DNA from: Streptomyces natalensis ATCC 27448 | GTDB taxonomy: Bacteria; Actinomycetota; Actinomycetes; Streptomycetales; Streptomycetaceae | DNA: 64,000 bases | Assembly (NCBI RefSeq): GCF_000935125.1 | Contig: NZ_JRKI01000002.1 | Span: 124,001-188,000, forward strand | Direction of reading: 5' to 3' | In this document: in pieces, positions 39,681-49,047 of the stretch | Numbering within the stretch: the first letter of the stretch is position 1 | Layout of the letters: each line of letters starts with the position of its first letter | Program-made: the position numbers and the translations under genes | The notes under the pieces: generated by a model | What the model saw: only the letters and a program-made list of their open reading frames with translations | What the model was told of the DNA's origin: nothing | Database searches by the model: none

Positions 39681-40673
39681 ATGAGGTTACTGATCCTGGG
39701 CGGAACGGAATTCGTGGGGCGGGCGGTTGCCGAGGCGGCGCTGGCCCGTGACTGGCAGGTGACGGTGTTTCACCGGGGGCGCCATGCCGCGCCGGAGGGC
39801 GCCACGGCGCTCCACGGCGACCGCGGCAACGGCACGGCCGGGCTCGCGGCGCTCGCGTCGGGGGAGTGGGACGCGGTCGTCGACACCTGGAGCGGCGCGC
39901 CGGTCGCCGTACGGGACGCCGCGCGGCTGCTGGCCGGACGGGTCGCCAACTACGCGTACATCTCCAGTGGTTCGGTCTACGCATTTCCGCCGACGGGACC
40001 CCTCACCGAGCGGTCCCCCGTGGTGGCGGGTGACCCCGACGCCACGTCCGCCGAGGACTACGCGGCGGCCAAACGGGGCGGCGAACTGGCCGCCGTCGAC
40101 GCCTTCGGCGACCGGGCGCTGCTGGTCCGGGCCGGTCTGATCCTCGGCCCGTACGAGAACATCGGCCGGCTGCCGTGGTGGCTGGGCCGGATCGCCCGCG
40201 GCGGCCCCGTGCTCGCCCCGGGCCCGCGCGATCTGCCGCTCCAGTACGTGGACGTCCGCGATCTGGCCGAATGGACCCTGGACGCGCTGCGGGACGGGCT
40301 CGGCGGCCCCTACAGCCTGGTCAGCGAGCCGGGCCACGCCACCATGGGCGAACTGCTGGAAAGCTGTGTGACGGTGACCGGCTCGGCCGCCGAGCTCTGC
40401 TGGCGCTCCCCCGAGGACATCCTCGCGGCCGGTATCGAACCCTGGACCGAGCTGCCCGTCTGGCTCCCGCCCGGCAGCGACGACCACAACGCCCTCTTCG
40501 GCGTGGACGTCTCCAAGGCCCTTGCCGCCGGACTCCGTTGCCGCCCCGTCCACGAAACCGTCACCGACACCTGGGCATGGCTGCGCGCTCTCGGCGGCAG
40601 CGCACCCCAGCGCCCGGACCGCCCGGCGCCCGGCCTGGCACCGGAGAAGGAGGCGAGGGTGCTGGCGCCGTAG
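39681..40673 (+). CDS. NAD-dependent epimerase/dehydratase-like reductase
   Basis: A 330-aa extended short-chain dehydrogenase fold. The nucleotide loop reads LILGGTEFVG (residues 4-13), then YAYISSGSVYAF and a YAAAKRGGE segment with the Tyr-x3-Lys catalytic pair. The GGTxFxG form is typical of atypical SDRs that act as reductases or RNA/sugar-binding proteins. The substrate is unknown. It converges on disA with 21 bp between them. A weak promoter-like CACAGT precedes the ATG. Confidence 0.82.
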   Translation: MRLLILGGTEFVGRAVAEAALARDWQVTVFHRGRHAAPEGATALHGDRGNGTAGLAALASGEWDAVVDTWSGAPVAVRDAARLLAGRVANYAYISSGSVYAFPPTGPLTERSPVVAGDPDATSAEDYAAAKRGGELAAVDAFGDRALLVRAGLILGPYENIGRLPWWLGRIARGGPVLAPGPRDLPLQYVDVRDLAEWTLDALRDGLGGPYSLVSEPGHATMGELLESCVTVTGSAAELCWRSPEDILAAGIEPWTELPVWLPPGSDDHNALFGVDVSKALAAGLRCRPVHETVTDTWAWLRALGGSAPQRPDRPAPGLAPEKEARVLAP

Positions 40674-40694
40674 ACGTACCGCCGGGACGCCCGC

Positions 40695-41816
40695 TCAGAC
40701 GTAGCGCTCCAGAATGGACGATTCTGCGAGGCGCGAGAGGCCCTCGCGGACCGAGCGGGCGCGGGCCTCGCCGACGCCGTCGACCGCCTGGAGGTCGTCG
40801 ACGCTGGCGGCCAGCAGCTTCTGGAGGCCGCCGAAGTGGTCGACCAGGCGGTCGATGACCGTGCCGGGCAGGCGCGGGACCTTGGCCAGGAGGCGGAAGC
40901 CGCGGGGGGAGACGGCGGAGTCGAGGGTTTCGGGCGCGCCGCTGTAGCCCAGCGCGCGGGCGGCGGCGGGGAGTTCGAGAAGCTCGGTGTGGGTGAGCGC
41001 GTCCAGCTCGGCGAGCGCCTCGGGGACCGTACGGGAGCGTTTGGCGGTCGGCTCGGGGACGTAGTCGCGCACGACCAGCTCCCGCTCGGGCTCGACGCCG
41101 GCGATCAGCTCGTCCAGCTGGAGGGCCAGGAGGCGGCCGTCGGTGCCCAGCTCGACGACGTACTCGGCGATTTCGGTGGCGATCCGGCGGACCATCTCCA
41201 GGCGCTGGGCGACGGCCGCGACGTCCCGGACGGTGACCAGGTCCTCGATCTCCAGGGCGGAGAGCGTCCCGGCCACCTCGTCCAGCCGGAGCTTGTAGCG
41301 CTCCAGGGTCGCCAGCGCCTGGTTGGCGCGGGAGAGGATGGCGGCGGACTCCTCCAGGACGCGGCGCTCGCCGTCCACGTAGAGCGCGATCAGGCGCATC
41401 GACTGGCTGACCGAGACGACGGGGAAACCGGCCTGGATGGAGACGCGCTGGGCGGTGCGGTGGCGGGTGCCGGTCTCCTCCGTGGGGATGGAGGCGTCGG
41501 GCACCAGCTGGACGCCGGCGCGCAGGATTTTGGTGATGTCCTTGTCGAGGACGAGGGCGCCGTCGAGTTTGCACAGTTCACGCAGGCGGGTGGCGGTGAA
41601 TTCGACGTCCAGGACGAAGCCGCCGGTGCACATCGACTCGACGGTCTTGTCCCAGCCCAGAACGATCAGTCCGCCCGTATTGCCGCGCAGGACCCGCTCC
41701 AGCCCGTCGCGCAGGGCCATACCGGGCGCGACGGCGCTCAGGGAGGCGCGCATCAGGCGCTCGGTGCCGGAACTCCCGGACCTGCCGGTAGCCGATGCCC
41801 GGTCGTTGGCTGCCAC
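40695..41816 (-). CDS. disA: DNA integrity scanning protein DisA, c-di-AMP synthase
   Basis: A 373-aa diadenylate cyclase that makes c-di-AMP from ATP while scanning DNA branches. The cyclase domain has DGA (85-87) and RHR (118-120 within [10 protein letters not shown]); a helical spine follows, and the C-terminus holds the helix-hairpin-helix DNA-binding part ([24 protein letters not shown]). GTG at 41816 has GGAGGA 7 nt upstream. radA is upstream on the same strand, and RadA is known to inhibit DisA in other bacteria. A small inverted repeat precedes it. Confidence 0.96.
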   Translation of the reverse strand: MAANDRASATGRSGSSGTERLMRASLSAVAPGMALRDGLERVLRGNTGGLIVLGWDKTVESMCTGGFVLDVEFTATRLRELCKLDGALVLDKDITKILRAGVQLVPDASIPTEETGTRHRTAQRVSIQAGFPVVSVSQSMRLIALYVDGERRVLEESAAILSRANQALATLERYKLRLDEVAGTLSALEIEDLVTVRDVAAVAQRLEMVRRIATEIAEYVVELGTDGRLLALQLDELIAGVEPERELVVRDYVPEPTAKRSRTVPEALAELDALTHTELLELPAAARALGYSGAPETLDSAVSPRGFRLLAKVPRLPGTVIDRLVDHFGGLQKLLAASVDDLQAVDGVGEARARSVREGLSRLAESSILERYV

Positions 41817-41875
41817 TGCACTCCTCCGTCGCAAGTCAATCGGTCCGCAGGCCGCCCGGCCCGTGCTGCGGTGAC

Positions 41876-41892
41876 GTACTCAGCGAGAGTAC
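41876..41892. promoter_or_regulatory. Inverted repeat at the possible disA promoter
   Basis: GTACTC and GAGTAC are separated by AGCGA in the 130-bp gap between radA and disA. On the minus strand the repeat includes TACTCT, a plausible -10 hexamer, about 70 nt before the disA start, so a repressor or activator could act here. Confidence 0.35.
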
Positions 41893-41946
41893 GCGGGATC
41901 CCGGCCGGCAACGCGACTGCGGTGACGGGCGAGACCAGGGCAAAGT

Positions 41947-43359
41947 CTACCGGCGCACCTCCTCCTCGCGCGGGGCCTCCCGGCGCACGCGCTTGGGCAG
42001 GACGGCCAGCGCCTGCCCGACGTCGGCGACCTCCAGGACCCGCATTCCGTCGGGGATCTTGCCGGGGTCGGAGGGCACCAGGGCGTGGGTGAAGCCGAGG
42101 CGGGCGGCCTCGGACAGGCGGCGCTGGACGCCCGTGACGCGCCGGACCTCGCCGGCCAGCCCCACCTCGCCGATGGCGACCAGGTTCTTCGGCAGCGGGG
42201 TGTCGCTGGCGGCGCTGGCCAGGGCGAGGGCCACGGCCAGGTCGGCGGCCGGCTCGGAGAGCTTCACGCCGCCGACCGTGGCGCTGTAGATGTCCCGTTT
42301 GCTCAGGGCGCTGATGCGGCCGCGCTGCTCCAGGACGGCCAGCATCATCGAGACCCGGGACGTCTCCAGACCGGAGGTCGTACGGCGCGGGGAGGGGATC
42401 TGGGAGTCGACGGTCAGGGCCTGGACCTCGGCCACCAGGGGGCGGCGGCCCTCCAGGGTGACGGTCAGACACGTACCGGGCACCGGCTCGTCGCGGCGGG
42501 TCAGAAAGAGGCCGGAGGGGTCGGCGAGGCCGGTGATGCCTTCGTCGTGCAGCTCGAAGCAGCCGACCTCGTCCGTGGTGCCGTAGCGGTTCTTGACGCC
42601 GCGGACCAGGCGGAGGCGGGCGTGGCGGTCGCCCTCGAAGTGCAGGACGACGTCCACGAGGTGTTCGAGGAGGCGGGGGCCGGCGATGGCGCCGTCCTTG
42701 GTGACATGGCCCACCAGGAGGGTGGCCATACCGCGCTCCTTGGACGCCCGGATCAGGGCGCCGGCCACCTCGCGGACCTGGGCCATGCCGCCGGGCGCGC
42801 CGTCGATCTCGGGGGAGGCGACGGTCTGGACGGAGTCGAGGATCAACAGGGAGGGCTTGATGGCGTCGAGGTGGCCCAGGACCGCGGAGAGGTCCGTTTC
42901 GGCGGCGAGGTAGAGGTGGTCGTCCAGGGCGCCGATGCGGTCGGCGCGCAGCCTCACCTGGCTCGCGGATTCCTCGCCCGTGACGTAGAGCGTGGGGTGG
43001 GCGGCGGAGGCGGCCTTGGCGGCGACGTCCAGCAGGAGCGTCGACTTGCCGACGCCGGGCTCGCCCGCCAGGAGGACGACGGCGCCGGGGACCAGACCGC
43101 CGCCGAGGACGCGGTCCAGCTCGGCCACGCAGGTCGAGCGGGCGGCGGCCTGCGCGCCGTCGACCTGGGCGATCGGCACCGCGGCGGTGGTGACCCGGCC
43201 GGGCGCGGTGGTGCGCACCGCGGGGGCGCCGCCGAACTCCTCGACCGTGCCCCACGCCTGGCACTCGGGGCAGCGGCCGAGCCACTTCGCGGTGGTCCAG
43301 CCGCATTCGGTGCAACGGTAGGAGGGGCGCTCCTTGGCCGACGTTTTACGGGTTGCCAT
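41947..43359 (-). CDS. radA: DNA repair protein RadA/Sms
   Basis: A 470-aa branch-migration ATPase. An N-terminal zinc finger uses C16, C19, C30 and C33; the RecA-like core has Walker A GEPGVGKST (99-107) and LLILDSVQTV; the RadA-specific KNRYG motif (in RGVKNRYGTTDE) follows, and a Lon-type C-terminal domain with PAADLAVALALASAASDTPLPK. All expected parts are present. It precedes disA in the same direction, a common pairing. Confidence 0.96.
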   Translation of the reverse strand: MATRKTSAKERPSYRCTECGWTTAKWLGRCPECQAWGTVEEFGGAPAVRTTAPGRVTTAAVPIAQVDGAQAAARSTCVAELDRVLGGGLVPGAVVLLAGEPGVGKSTLLLDVAAKAASAAHPTLYVTGEESASQVRLRADRIGALDDHLYLAAETDLSAVLGHLDAIKPSLLILDSVQTVASPEIDGAPGGMAQVREVAGALIRASKERGMATLLVGHVTKDGAIAGPRLLEHLVDVVLHFEGDRHARLRLVRGVKNRYGTTDEVGCFELHDEGITGLADPSGLFLTRRDEPVPGTCLTVTLEGRRPLVAEVQALTVDSQIPSPRRTTSGLETSRVSMMLAVLEQRGRISALSKRDIYSATVGGVKLSEPAADLAVALALASAASDTPLPKNLVAIGEVGLAGEVRRVTGVQRRLSEAARLGFTHALVPSDPGKIPDGMRVLEVADVGQALAVLPKRVRREAPREEEVRR

Positions 43360-43539
43360 GAGGTCACCGTATCGGTGGGCACTGACACCGCCGGACGCTC
43401 GCGGCCGGTGCCCACGGTTGGGCCGAGCGGGTGGCGTGAACCGGGCTGGTGTCCCCTTTTGAGGGAGAAGGTCACCCGTAAGGGTTAAAAGTGCCCAAGC
43501 GGAGCAAGTGCGGCTGCATCATCCGCCTACCGTCGCCGG

Positions 43540-45279
43540 GTGATGAGCAGCAGGCCCGAGCACCCCAGGAACTCCGCCGGCGCACACCGGTCGCTCCCCG
43601 GCGGCCGCGACCGGCCCGCCATGACGCACGGCGGCCGTTACGACGCCTATCTGGACGGGCTGTTCACCTACTGCCTGTCCGTCCTGTGCGAGCACGACGC
43701 GGCGAGCGCGGTGCTCGGCGAGACGCTGGCGCTCGCCGAACGCCACCACGGCCGCCGCCCGGCCGAACCGGACCTCTACCGCCCCTGGCTCTACGCCCTG
43801 GCCCGCTGGGCCTGTCTGCGGCGCCTGTCCGAGCTCCCCCAGGCCGCGGGCGCCGCCACCGGCCGGGGGGACGCCGCCGCGCCGGACGCCGCGGCACGGC
43901 AGCGCGAACTGGCCGCGCTGGCCTGGCCGGAGGCCGCCGGGACGACGCCCGAGCAGCGCGAGGCGCTGGAGCTGTCGGTACGCCATCACCTCCCGGCCCG
44001 CGAGGTCGCCGCGGTGGTCGGTGCCGAAGTGGCCGCCACCCGCGCCCTGCTGGCCGCCGCGGGCTGCGAGGTCGAGCGCACCCGGGCCGCGCTGGCCGTC
44101 GTCGAACGCGGCCGATGTCCCGACGTCCGGCAGCTGGCGGGGGACTCCCGGATGCTGCTGGGCGCGGCGCTGCGGCGGGAGCTGGTACGGCATGTCGACG
44201 ACTGCGCCCAGTGCCGCGGCACGGCGGAGCGGGCCACCGCCGCCGGGCCGTGGCCGGGCACCGCGCCCGCCGCCCCCGGCTCGCTGCCGCTGGTCGCCGC
44301 GCCGCGGGAGGCGGTGGCGGCCGCGCTGGCGGCGGCCCGGCGGTCGCGGTCGGGGCGCGCGGAGGGCGTGCCGGGCACGGGCCACGGGAGCCAGGGACAG
44401 GGGGCAAACGGTTCTCCTCGCGCGGCCGCCCGCGCCGCCGGCAGCGCTCCGCGCTACGACCGCAGCGGCTTCCCGGTGGGCCCCACCGACCGGGCCGCCC
44501 GCCGCCGTCGGCTGCGCAACCGCGCCCTGACCAGCACCGTCGTCGCCACCGTGCTGGCCGCGCCGGTCCTTGCCGTCTGGGCTGCGTACCGCCAGGCCCC
44601 GGCCACCGAGGAGGCGTCGGACAACGCCCCCTCGGTCACGGCCAACGAGCCCGCGGGCAACGACGGACCGCTCAACGGCCGCCGCTACGAGAACGCCGGC
44701 AGCGCCCACTCGACCCCCGGCCCCGGCGCCCGGCCCGGCGGGGCGGACTCCGTGGTGTCGGCCCAGGTGATCGGGTCGGATGCCGCCCAGCGGCGGACCG
44801 CCTCCGGTCCCGGCCGGCTGACCGTCACGGCGCAGCCGAGCGGGGGGACGACGGTCATCACGCTCACCGCGTCCGGCGGGGAGCCGGTGCGCTGGACGGC
44901 GTCGGCCGGTGCGTCCTGGATCCAGATGAGCCATACGGCCGGGGTGCTGCGCCCGGGGGAGTCCACCACGATCACGGTCTACGTCGATCACGACTGGGAG
45001 CCCGAGGGCCCCTGGCACACCAAGATCGCCATCGAGCCCGGCGGTACCGCGGTCACCATGGAGGGCCAGGGCGTCACGGACCCGGACGACCCCGCCCCGG
45101 CCGACCCCGCACCCACCGCCCTGCCGAGGCCGCGGCCGACCCCCGCCCCGCCGACGCCGCGGCCGACCCCGGCGCCGACCGCTCCGTCACCGACCCCCAC
45201 GCATCCCGGGCCCACCCCGGCCCCCACGTCCCCCATGACGCAGCCGCCCGCGACCGCGCAGCCCCCGCAGACCCACTGA
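43540..45279 (+). CDS. Sigma-factor-like / zinc-finger / BACON membrane fusion protein
   Basis: A 579-aa protein that appears to join a sigma factor, an anti-sigma zinc finger and an outside domain. Residues 34-97 resemble ECF region 2, 137-190 region 4 (TPEQREALELSVRHHLPAREVAAVVGAEVAATRALL). C193-x24-H218-x3-C222-x2-C225 matches the ZAS zinc finger of anti-sigma factors. A Gly-rich linker precedes one membrane helix (330-348). Outside is a BACON-like beta domain (about 420-500, GEPVRWTASAGASWIQMSH) and a Pro/Thr tail. The helix-turn-helix may be degenerate. The role is unknown. The GTG start follows TACCGT by 6 nt; ATG at 43543 is equally possible. Confidence 0.8.
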   Translation: MMSSRPEHPRNSAGAHRSLPGGRDRPAMTHGGRYDAYLDGLFTYCLSVLCEHDAASAVLGETLALAERHHGRRPAEPDLYRPWLYALARWACLRRLSELPQAAGAATGRGDAAAPDAAARQRELAALAWPEAAGTTPEQREALELSVRHHLPAREVAAVVGAEVAATRALLAAAGCEVERTRAALAVVERGRCPDVRQLAGDSRMLLGAALRRELVRHVDDCAQCRGTAERATAAGPWPGTAPAAPGSLPLVAAPREAVAAALAAARRSRSGRAEGVPGTGHGSQGQGANGSPRAAARAAGSAPRYDRSGFPVGPTDRAARRRRLRNRALTSTVVATVLAAPVLAVWAAYRQAPATEEASDNAPSVTANEPAGNDGPLNGRRYENAGSAHSTPGPGARPGGADSVVSAQVIGSDAAQRRTASGPGRLTVTAQPSGGTTVITLTASGGEPVRWTASAGASWIQMSHTAGVLRPGESTTITVYVDHDWEPEGPWHTKIAIEPGGTAVTMEGQGVTDPDDPAPADPAPTALPRPRPTPAPPTPRPTPAPTAPSPTPTHPGPTPAPTSPMTQPPATAQPPQTH

Positions 45280-45339
45280 GCACCGGCCGCGCGGCCCCGG
45301 GCGCGACGGCCGGGCGGCTCCGGGCACGACGGCCGCGCC

Positions 45340-46218
45340 CTACTTCTCCTCGTCGCCCGCCTTCGCCTTCCCCGCCTTGGCCTTCGACTTCTCCGGCTTC
45401 GGGTGGGCCGGCTTCGGGTCCGCCGGATGCGGTGCCATCGGCAGCGTCGCCGAGAGGCGCTCCTCGCACAGTTCGGCGAGCTTGGCGTAGCCCTTCTTGC
45501 CCATCAGCTCGGTCAGTTCCGGCCGGTAGGTGATGTAGACCGGCTCGCCCGCGCCGTGCGCCGAGGTCGCAGAGGTGCACCACCAGTGCAGGTCGTGGCC
45601 GCCCGGACCCCAGCCGCGGCGGTCGTACTCGCCGATCGTCACCTGGAGGATCTGGGTGTCGTCGGGCCGGTCGATCCAGTCGTAGGTCCGCCGCACCGGC
45701 AGCTGCCAGCACACGTCCGGCTTGGTCTCCAGCGGTTCGCGGCCCTCGCGCAGCGCGAGGATGTGCAGCGAGCAGCCCGCGCCGGCCGCGAAGCCGGGGC
45801 GGTTCTGGAAGATGCACGAGCCCTGCCAGCGGCGGGTCTGCCGCTCGCCGTCCTCGTCCTCCTGCGTCCAGCCCGTCTGCGTCCCGACGTCGTGGAACTG
45901 CCACAGATCCGGCGTGAGACGCGCCACATGCTTGGCGACCCGCTCCTCGTCCTCCTCGTCGGAGAAGTGCGCACCGAGCGTGCAGCAGCCGTCGTCCGCG
46001 CGCCCGGCCTGGATACCCTGGCAGCCGCTGCCGAAGATGCAGGTCCAGCGCGAGGTCAGCCAGGTCAGATCGCAGCGGAAGAGTTGCTCGTCGTCGCCCG
46101 GGTCCGGGAAGGTGACCCAGGCGCGGGCGAAGTCGAGACCCACCTCGTCGGGCGTCGCCCCGGCCGCCGCGCCCTGCTTGGCATGCTTCGTCTTCTTCGC
46201 CTTTTTCGTCTTAGCCAC
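45340..46218 (-). CDS. Cys-rich conserved protein (DUF3109-like)
   Basis: A 292-aa protein with a conserved Cys pattern: [42 protein letters not shown] and [10 protein letters not shown], suggesting a zinc or iron-sulphur site of the DUF3109/YkgJ kind. The N-terminal 16 residues and the last 35 are Lys/Ala/Pro-rich and disordered. Conserved in streptomycetes next to an exopolyphosphatase gene, here divergent by 57 bp. The function is unknown. Confidence 0.72.
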   Translation of the reverse strand: MAKTKKAKKTKHAKQGAAAGATPDEVGLDFARAWVTFPDPGDDEQLFRCDLTWLTSRWTCIFGSGCQGIQAGRADDGCCTLGAHFSDEEDEERVAKHVARLTPDLWQFHDVGTQTGWTQEDEDGERQTRRWQGSCIFQNRPGFAAGAGCSLHILALREGREPLETKPDVCWQLPVRRTYDWIDRPDDTQILQVTIGEYDRRGWGPGGHDLHWWCTSATSAHGAGEPVYITYRPELTELMGKKGYAKLAELCEERLSATLPMAPHPADPKPAHPKPEKSKAKAGKAKAGDEEK

Positions 46219-46275
46219 GACTCCAGACTAAGGCGGCCGACAAGTCACCTCCGTCGCGGCAGTAGGTTTCCCCGT

Positions 46276-47217
46276 ATGAGACTCGGTGTCCTCGATGTGG
46301 GTTCGAATACGGTCCATCTCCTGGTGGTGGACGCACACCCCGGCGCACGCCCGCTGCCCGCCTACTCGCACAAGGCGGAGCTGCGCCTTGCCGAACTCCT
46401 CGACGAGTCCGGCGCCATAAGCGACCACGGCATCGAGCGCCTGGTGGCCACCGTCATCGAGGCGCTCCAGGTGGCCGAGGACAAGGGCGTCGAGGACGTG
46501 CTGCCGTTCGCCACCTCCGCCGTCCGCGAGGCCACCAACGGCGAGGAGGTGCTGCGCCGGGTCACCGCGGAGGCCGGCGTGGAGCTTCAGGTGCTCTCGG
46601 GCCGGGACGAGGCGCGGCTGACGTTTCTGGCCGCCCGCCGCTGGCTGGGCTGGTCCTCCGGGCGGCTGCTCGTCCTGGACATCGGCGGCGGCTCGCTGGA
46701 GATCGCCTACGGGCTCGACGAGGACCCGGACGTGGCGGTCTCCCTGCCGCTCGGCGCGGGCCGCCTGACCAGCGCCGACCTTCCCGGCGACCCGCCGGAC
46801 CCGGAGGCCGTGCGGGCGCTGCGCCGCCGCGTACGGGCCGAGATCGCCCGCGTGGTGAGCGAATTCACCCGCTACGGGACCCCCGATCACGTCGTCGGCA
46901 CCTCCAAGACCTTCAAGCAGCTGGCCCGGATCGCGGGCGCGGCGCGCAGTGCCGAGGGCCTGTACGTCCAGCGGGAGCTGACCCGTAAGAAGCTGGAGGA
47001 GTGGGTGCCGCGGCTGGCCTCGATGGCGGCGGGCGACCGCGCCGAGCTGCCCGGTGTCTCCGAGGGCCGCTCGCGGCAGCTGCTGGCCGGGGCGCTGGTC
47101 GCGGAGGCCGCGATGGACCTGTTCGGCGTCGATACGCTGGACATCTGCCCGTGGGCGCTGCGGGAGGGCGTCATCCTGCGGCGGCTGGATCATCTGCCGA
47201 CGCCGACGGCGCAGTGA
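46276..47217 (+). CDS. ppx: Exopolyphosphatase / pppGpp phosphohydrolase (Ppx/GppA family)
   Basis: A 313-aa ASKHA-fold phosphatase. Phosphate loop 1 [14 protein letters not shown] (5-18), the SAVREATNG segment, and the second loop [13 protein letters not shown] are all present. The family degrades inorganic polyphosphate and may act on pppGpp; short actinobacterial forms like this one (no C-terminal HD domain) usually prefer short-chain polyphosphate. TAGGTT ends 7 nt before the ATG, which has no ribosome site, so the message is likely leaderless. Confidence 0.9.
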   Translation: MRLGVLDVGSNTVHLLVVDAHPGARPLPAYSHKAELRLAELLDESGAISDHGIERLVATVIEALQVAEDKGVEDVLPFATSAVREATNGEEVLRRVTAEAGVELQVLSGRDEARLTFLAARRWLGWSSGRLLVLDIGGGSLEIAYGLDEDPDVAVSLPLGAGRLTSADLPGDPPDPEAVRALRRRVRAEIARVVSEFTRYGTPDHVVGTSKTFKQLARIAGAARSAEGLYVQRELTRKKLEEWVPRLASMAAGDRAELPGVSEGRSRQLLAGALVAEAAMDLFGVDTLDICPWALREGVILRRLDHLPTPTAQ

Positions 47218-47363
47218 GCCGCCGGTGACGGCGGCGGCCGGGGGAGGACCCGGTGGCCCGGCACCGGCCGCGCGCAGGCCCCGCTCCGCCCGCACGGTGA
47301 CCTCGGCCGCATCCGCCCTGGCCTCCTGCCCCGGGCACTGCCGCGGCCCGTACGCTGTCCCTC

Positions 47364-48188
47364 GTGACGGAGCCAGTGGTGCGCATTCCCGATGCGAAGG
47401 TCGCGCTGTCGACGGCCTCGGTGTATCCGGAGTCGACGGCGACGGCCTTCGAGATCGCCGCGCGCCTGGGCTACGACGGCGTCGAGGTGATGGTGTGGAC
47501 CGACCCCGTCAGCCAGGACATCGAGGCGCTGCGCAGGCTGTCGGACTACCACGGGGTGCCGGTGCTGGCCGTGCACGCACCGTGTCTGCTGATCACCCAG
47601 CGCGTGTGGTCCACCGACCCGTGGGTCAAGCTCCAGCGGGCCCGTAGCGCCGCGGAGAAGCTGGGTGCCTCGACGGTCGTGGTGCACCCGCCGTTCCGGT
47701 GGCAGCGCAGCTACGCCCGGGAGTTCGTCCGCGGGGTGTGGCGCATGGAGAACGAGACGGACGTGAAGTTCGCCGTCGAGAACATGTACCCCTGGCGCTA
47801 CCGGGACCGCGAGATGCTGGCGTACGCCCCGGACTGGGACCCCACCAACGACGACTACCGCCACTTCACCGTCGACCTCTCGCACACCGCCACCGCGCGC
47901 AACGACGCGCTGGAGATGGTGGAGCGGATGGGCGACCGGCTGGCGCACGTCCATCTGGCCGACGGCAACGGCTCGGCCAAGGACGAGCACCTGGTGCCGG
48001 GCCGCGGCAGCCAGCCCTGCTCCGACGTGCTGGAACGGCTCGCGGCGGGCGGCTTCGACGGCCATGTCGTCGTCGAGGTCAACACCCGCCGGGCGATGTC
48101 CGCCGCCGAGCGCGAGGCGGATCTGGCCGAGGCGCTGGCCTTCACCCGGCTCCATCTGGCGTCGCCCACCTGGGTGCCGGGGTCATGA
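47364..48188 (+). CDS. Xylose-isomerase-like TIM-barrel protein
   Basis: A 274-aa sugar phosphate isomerase/epimerase-type protein. Metal-binding strands are visible: [11 protein letters not shown] (Glu), [10 protein letters not shown] (His), VVVHPPFRW (His), FAVENMYPW (Glu), VDLSHTATA (Asp/His) and [23 protein letters not shown]. The layout suggests endonuclease IV-like or isomerase chemistry on an unknown substrate. The GTG start is 7 nt after TACGCT with no ribosome site, so it is likely leaderless. Its stop overlaps the TetR-type gene that follows. Confidence 0.85.
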   Translation: MTEPVVRIPDAKVALSTASVYPESTATAFEIAARLGYDGVEVMVWTDPVSQDIEALRRLSDYHGVPVLAVHAPCLLITQRVWSTDPWVKLQRARSAAEKLGASTVVVHPPFRWQRSYAREFVRGVWRMENETDVKFAVENMYPWRYRDREMLAYAPDWDPTNDDYRHFTVDLSHTATARNDALEMVERMGDRLAHVHLADGNGSAKDEHLVPGRGSQPCSDVLERLAAGGFDGHVVVEVNTRRAMSAAEREADLAEALAFTRLHLASPTWVPGS

Positions 48189-48838
48189 GCCGCGACCCCT
48201 CGGAGGAGCCCGCAAAGGCCGCAAAGCCCGACAAGCCCGTACGCCGCCGGGGCCGCCCGGCCCGCGCCGAGGCCGCCGAAGGCCCCGGTGCCCGCGAACG
48301 GATCCTCGCCGCGGCCCGTACGGAATTCGCCGACCGCGGCTACGACAAGACCTCGGTGCGCGGCATCGGCAAGGCGGCCGGGGTGGACGCGGCCCTGGTG
48401 CACCACTACTTCGGCACCAAGGAGCAGGTCTTCGCGGCGGCCATCGAGCTGTCCTTCGCCCCCGCGCTGACCATCCCCGACGCGATCGCGGACGGCGGCG
48501 AGGCCGGAGCGGGCGAGCGGATGGCCCGCTTCGTCTTCGGCATCTGGGAGAACCCGGTCAGCCGCCCGCCGCTGCTGGCGATCATGCGCTCGGCACTGAC
48601 CAACGAGACCGCGGCGACCGTCCTGCGCGGTCTGGTCGAACGCCGCCTCCTTACGCGCGTGGCCGGCGAACTGCACGTCCCCGACCCGGAGTTCCGCGCC
48701 CAGCTGGCCGCGAGCCATCTCATCGGCATCGCGATGCTCCGTTACGTCATCAAGATGGAGCCGATGGCGTCCGCGGACCTGGAGGAGATCGTGGCGATGG
48801 TGGCGCCGACGTTGCAGAGGTATCTCACGCAGGCGTGA
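48185..48838 (+). CDS. TetR-family transcriptional regulator
   Basis: A 217-aa regulator with helix-turn-helix [48 protein letters not shown] and a helical C-terminal domain. A 30-residue basic Lys/Arg/Ala leader precedes it. The start overlaps the isomerase-like gene (ATGA), so it is translated from the same message and probably regulates that operon or a neighbour. A typical ligand pocket is not identifiable by eye. Confidence 0.9.
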   Translation: MSRDPSEEPAKAAKPDKPVRRRGRPARAEAAEGPGARERILAAARTEFADRGYDKTSVRGIGKAAGVDAALVHHYFGTKEQVFAAAIELSFAPALTIPDAIADGGEAGAGERMARFVFGIWENPVSRPPLLAIMRSALTNETAATVLRGLVERRLLTRVAGELHVPDPEFRAQLAASHLIGIAMLRYVIKMEPMASADLEEIVAMVAPTLQRYLTQA

Positions 48839-48963
48839 GGCGGCCCCGGCGACACCTTCGCACCGTCCGGGCTGTCCGTACTCCGGTCAGACATCTCACA
48901 TACCGGAGTCGCTGTCCGGATCTTGGATCGGAAGCGTAATCTCGGGATCAGCTGCTGTATGAC

Positions 48964-49025
48964 GCCGCTGAGGTAAAGCGCCGCTGAGGTAAGGCGCTGA
49001 TGGATGGCACGGCTGCCGTCCATCC
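48964..49025 (+). promoter_or_regulatory. Tandem repeat and hairpin in the ilvD leader
   Basis: Two 16-bp copies GCCGCTGAGGTAA(A/G)GC are directly adjacent (48964-48995), followed by a GGATGG...CCATCC hairpin (49002-49025) ending 7 nt before the ribosome site. This lies in a 209-bp gap before ilvD that otherwise shows no gene. A leader role is possible. Confidence 0.4.
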
Positions 49026-49047
49026 GTATCCCGAGGGAGTGACCATC

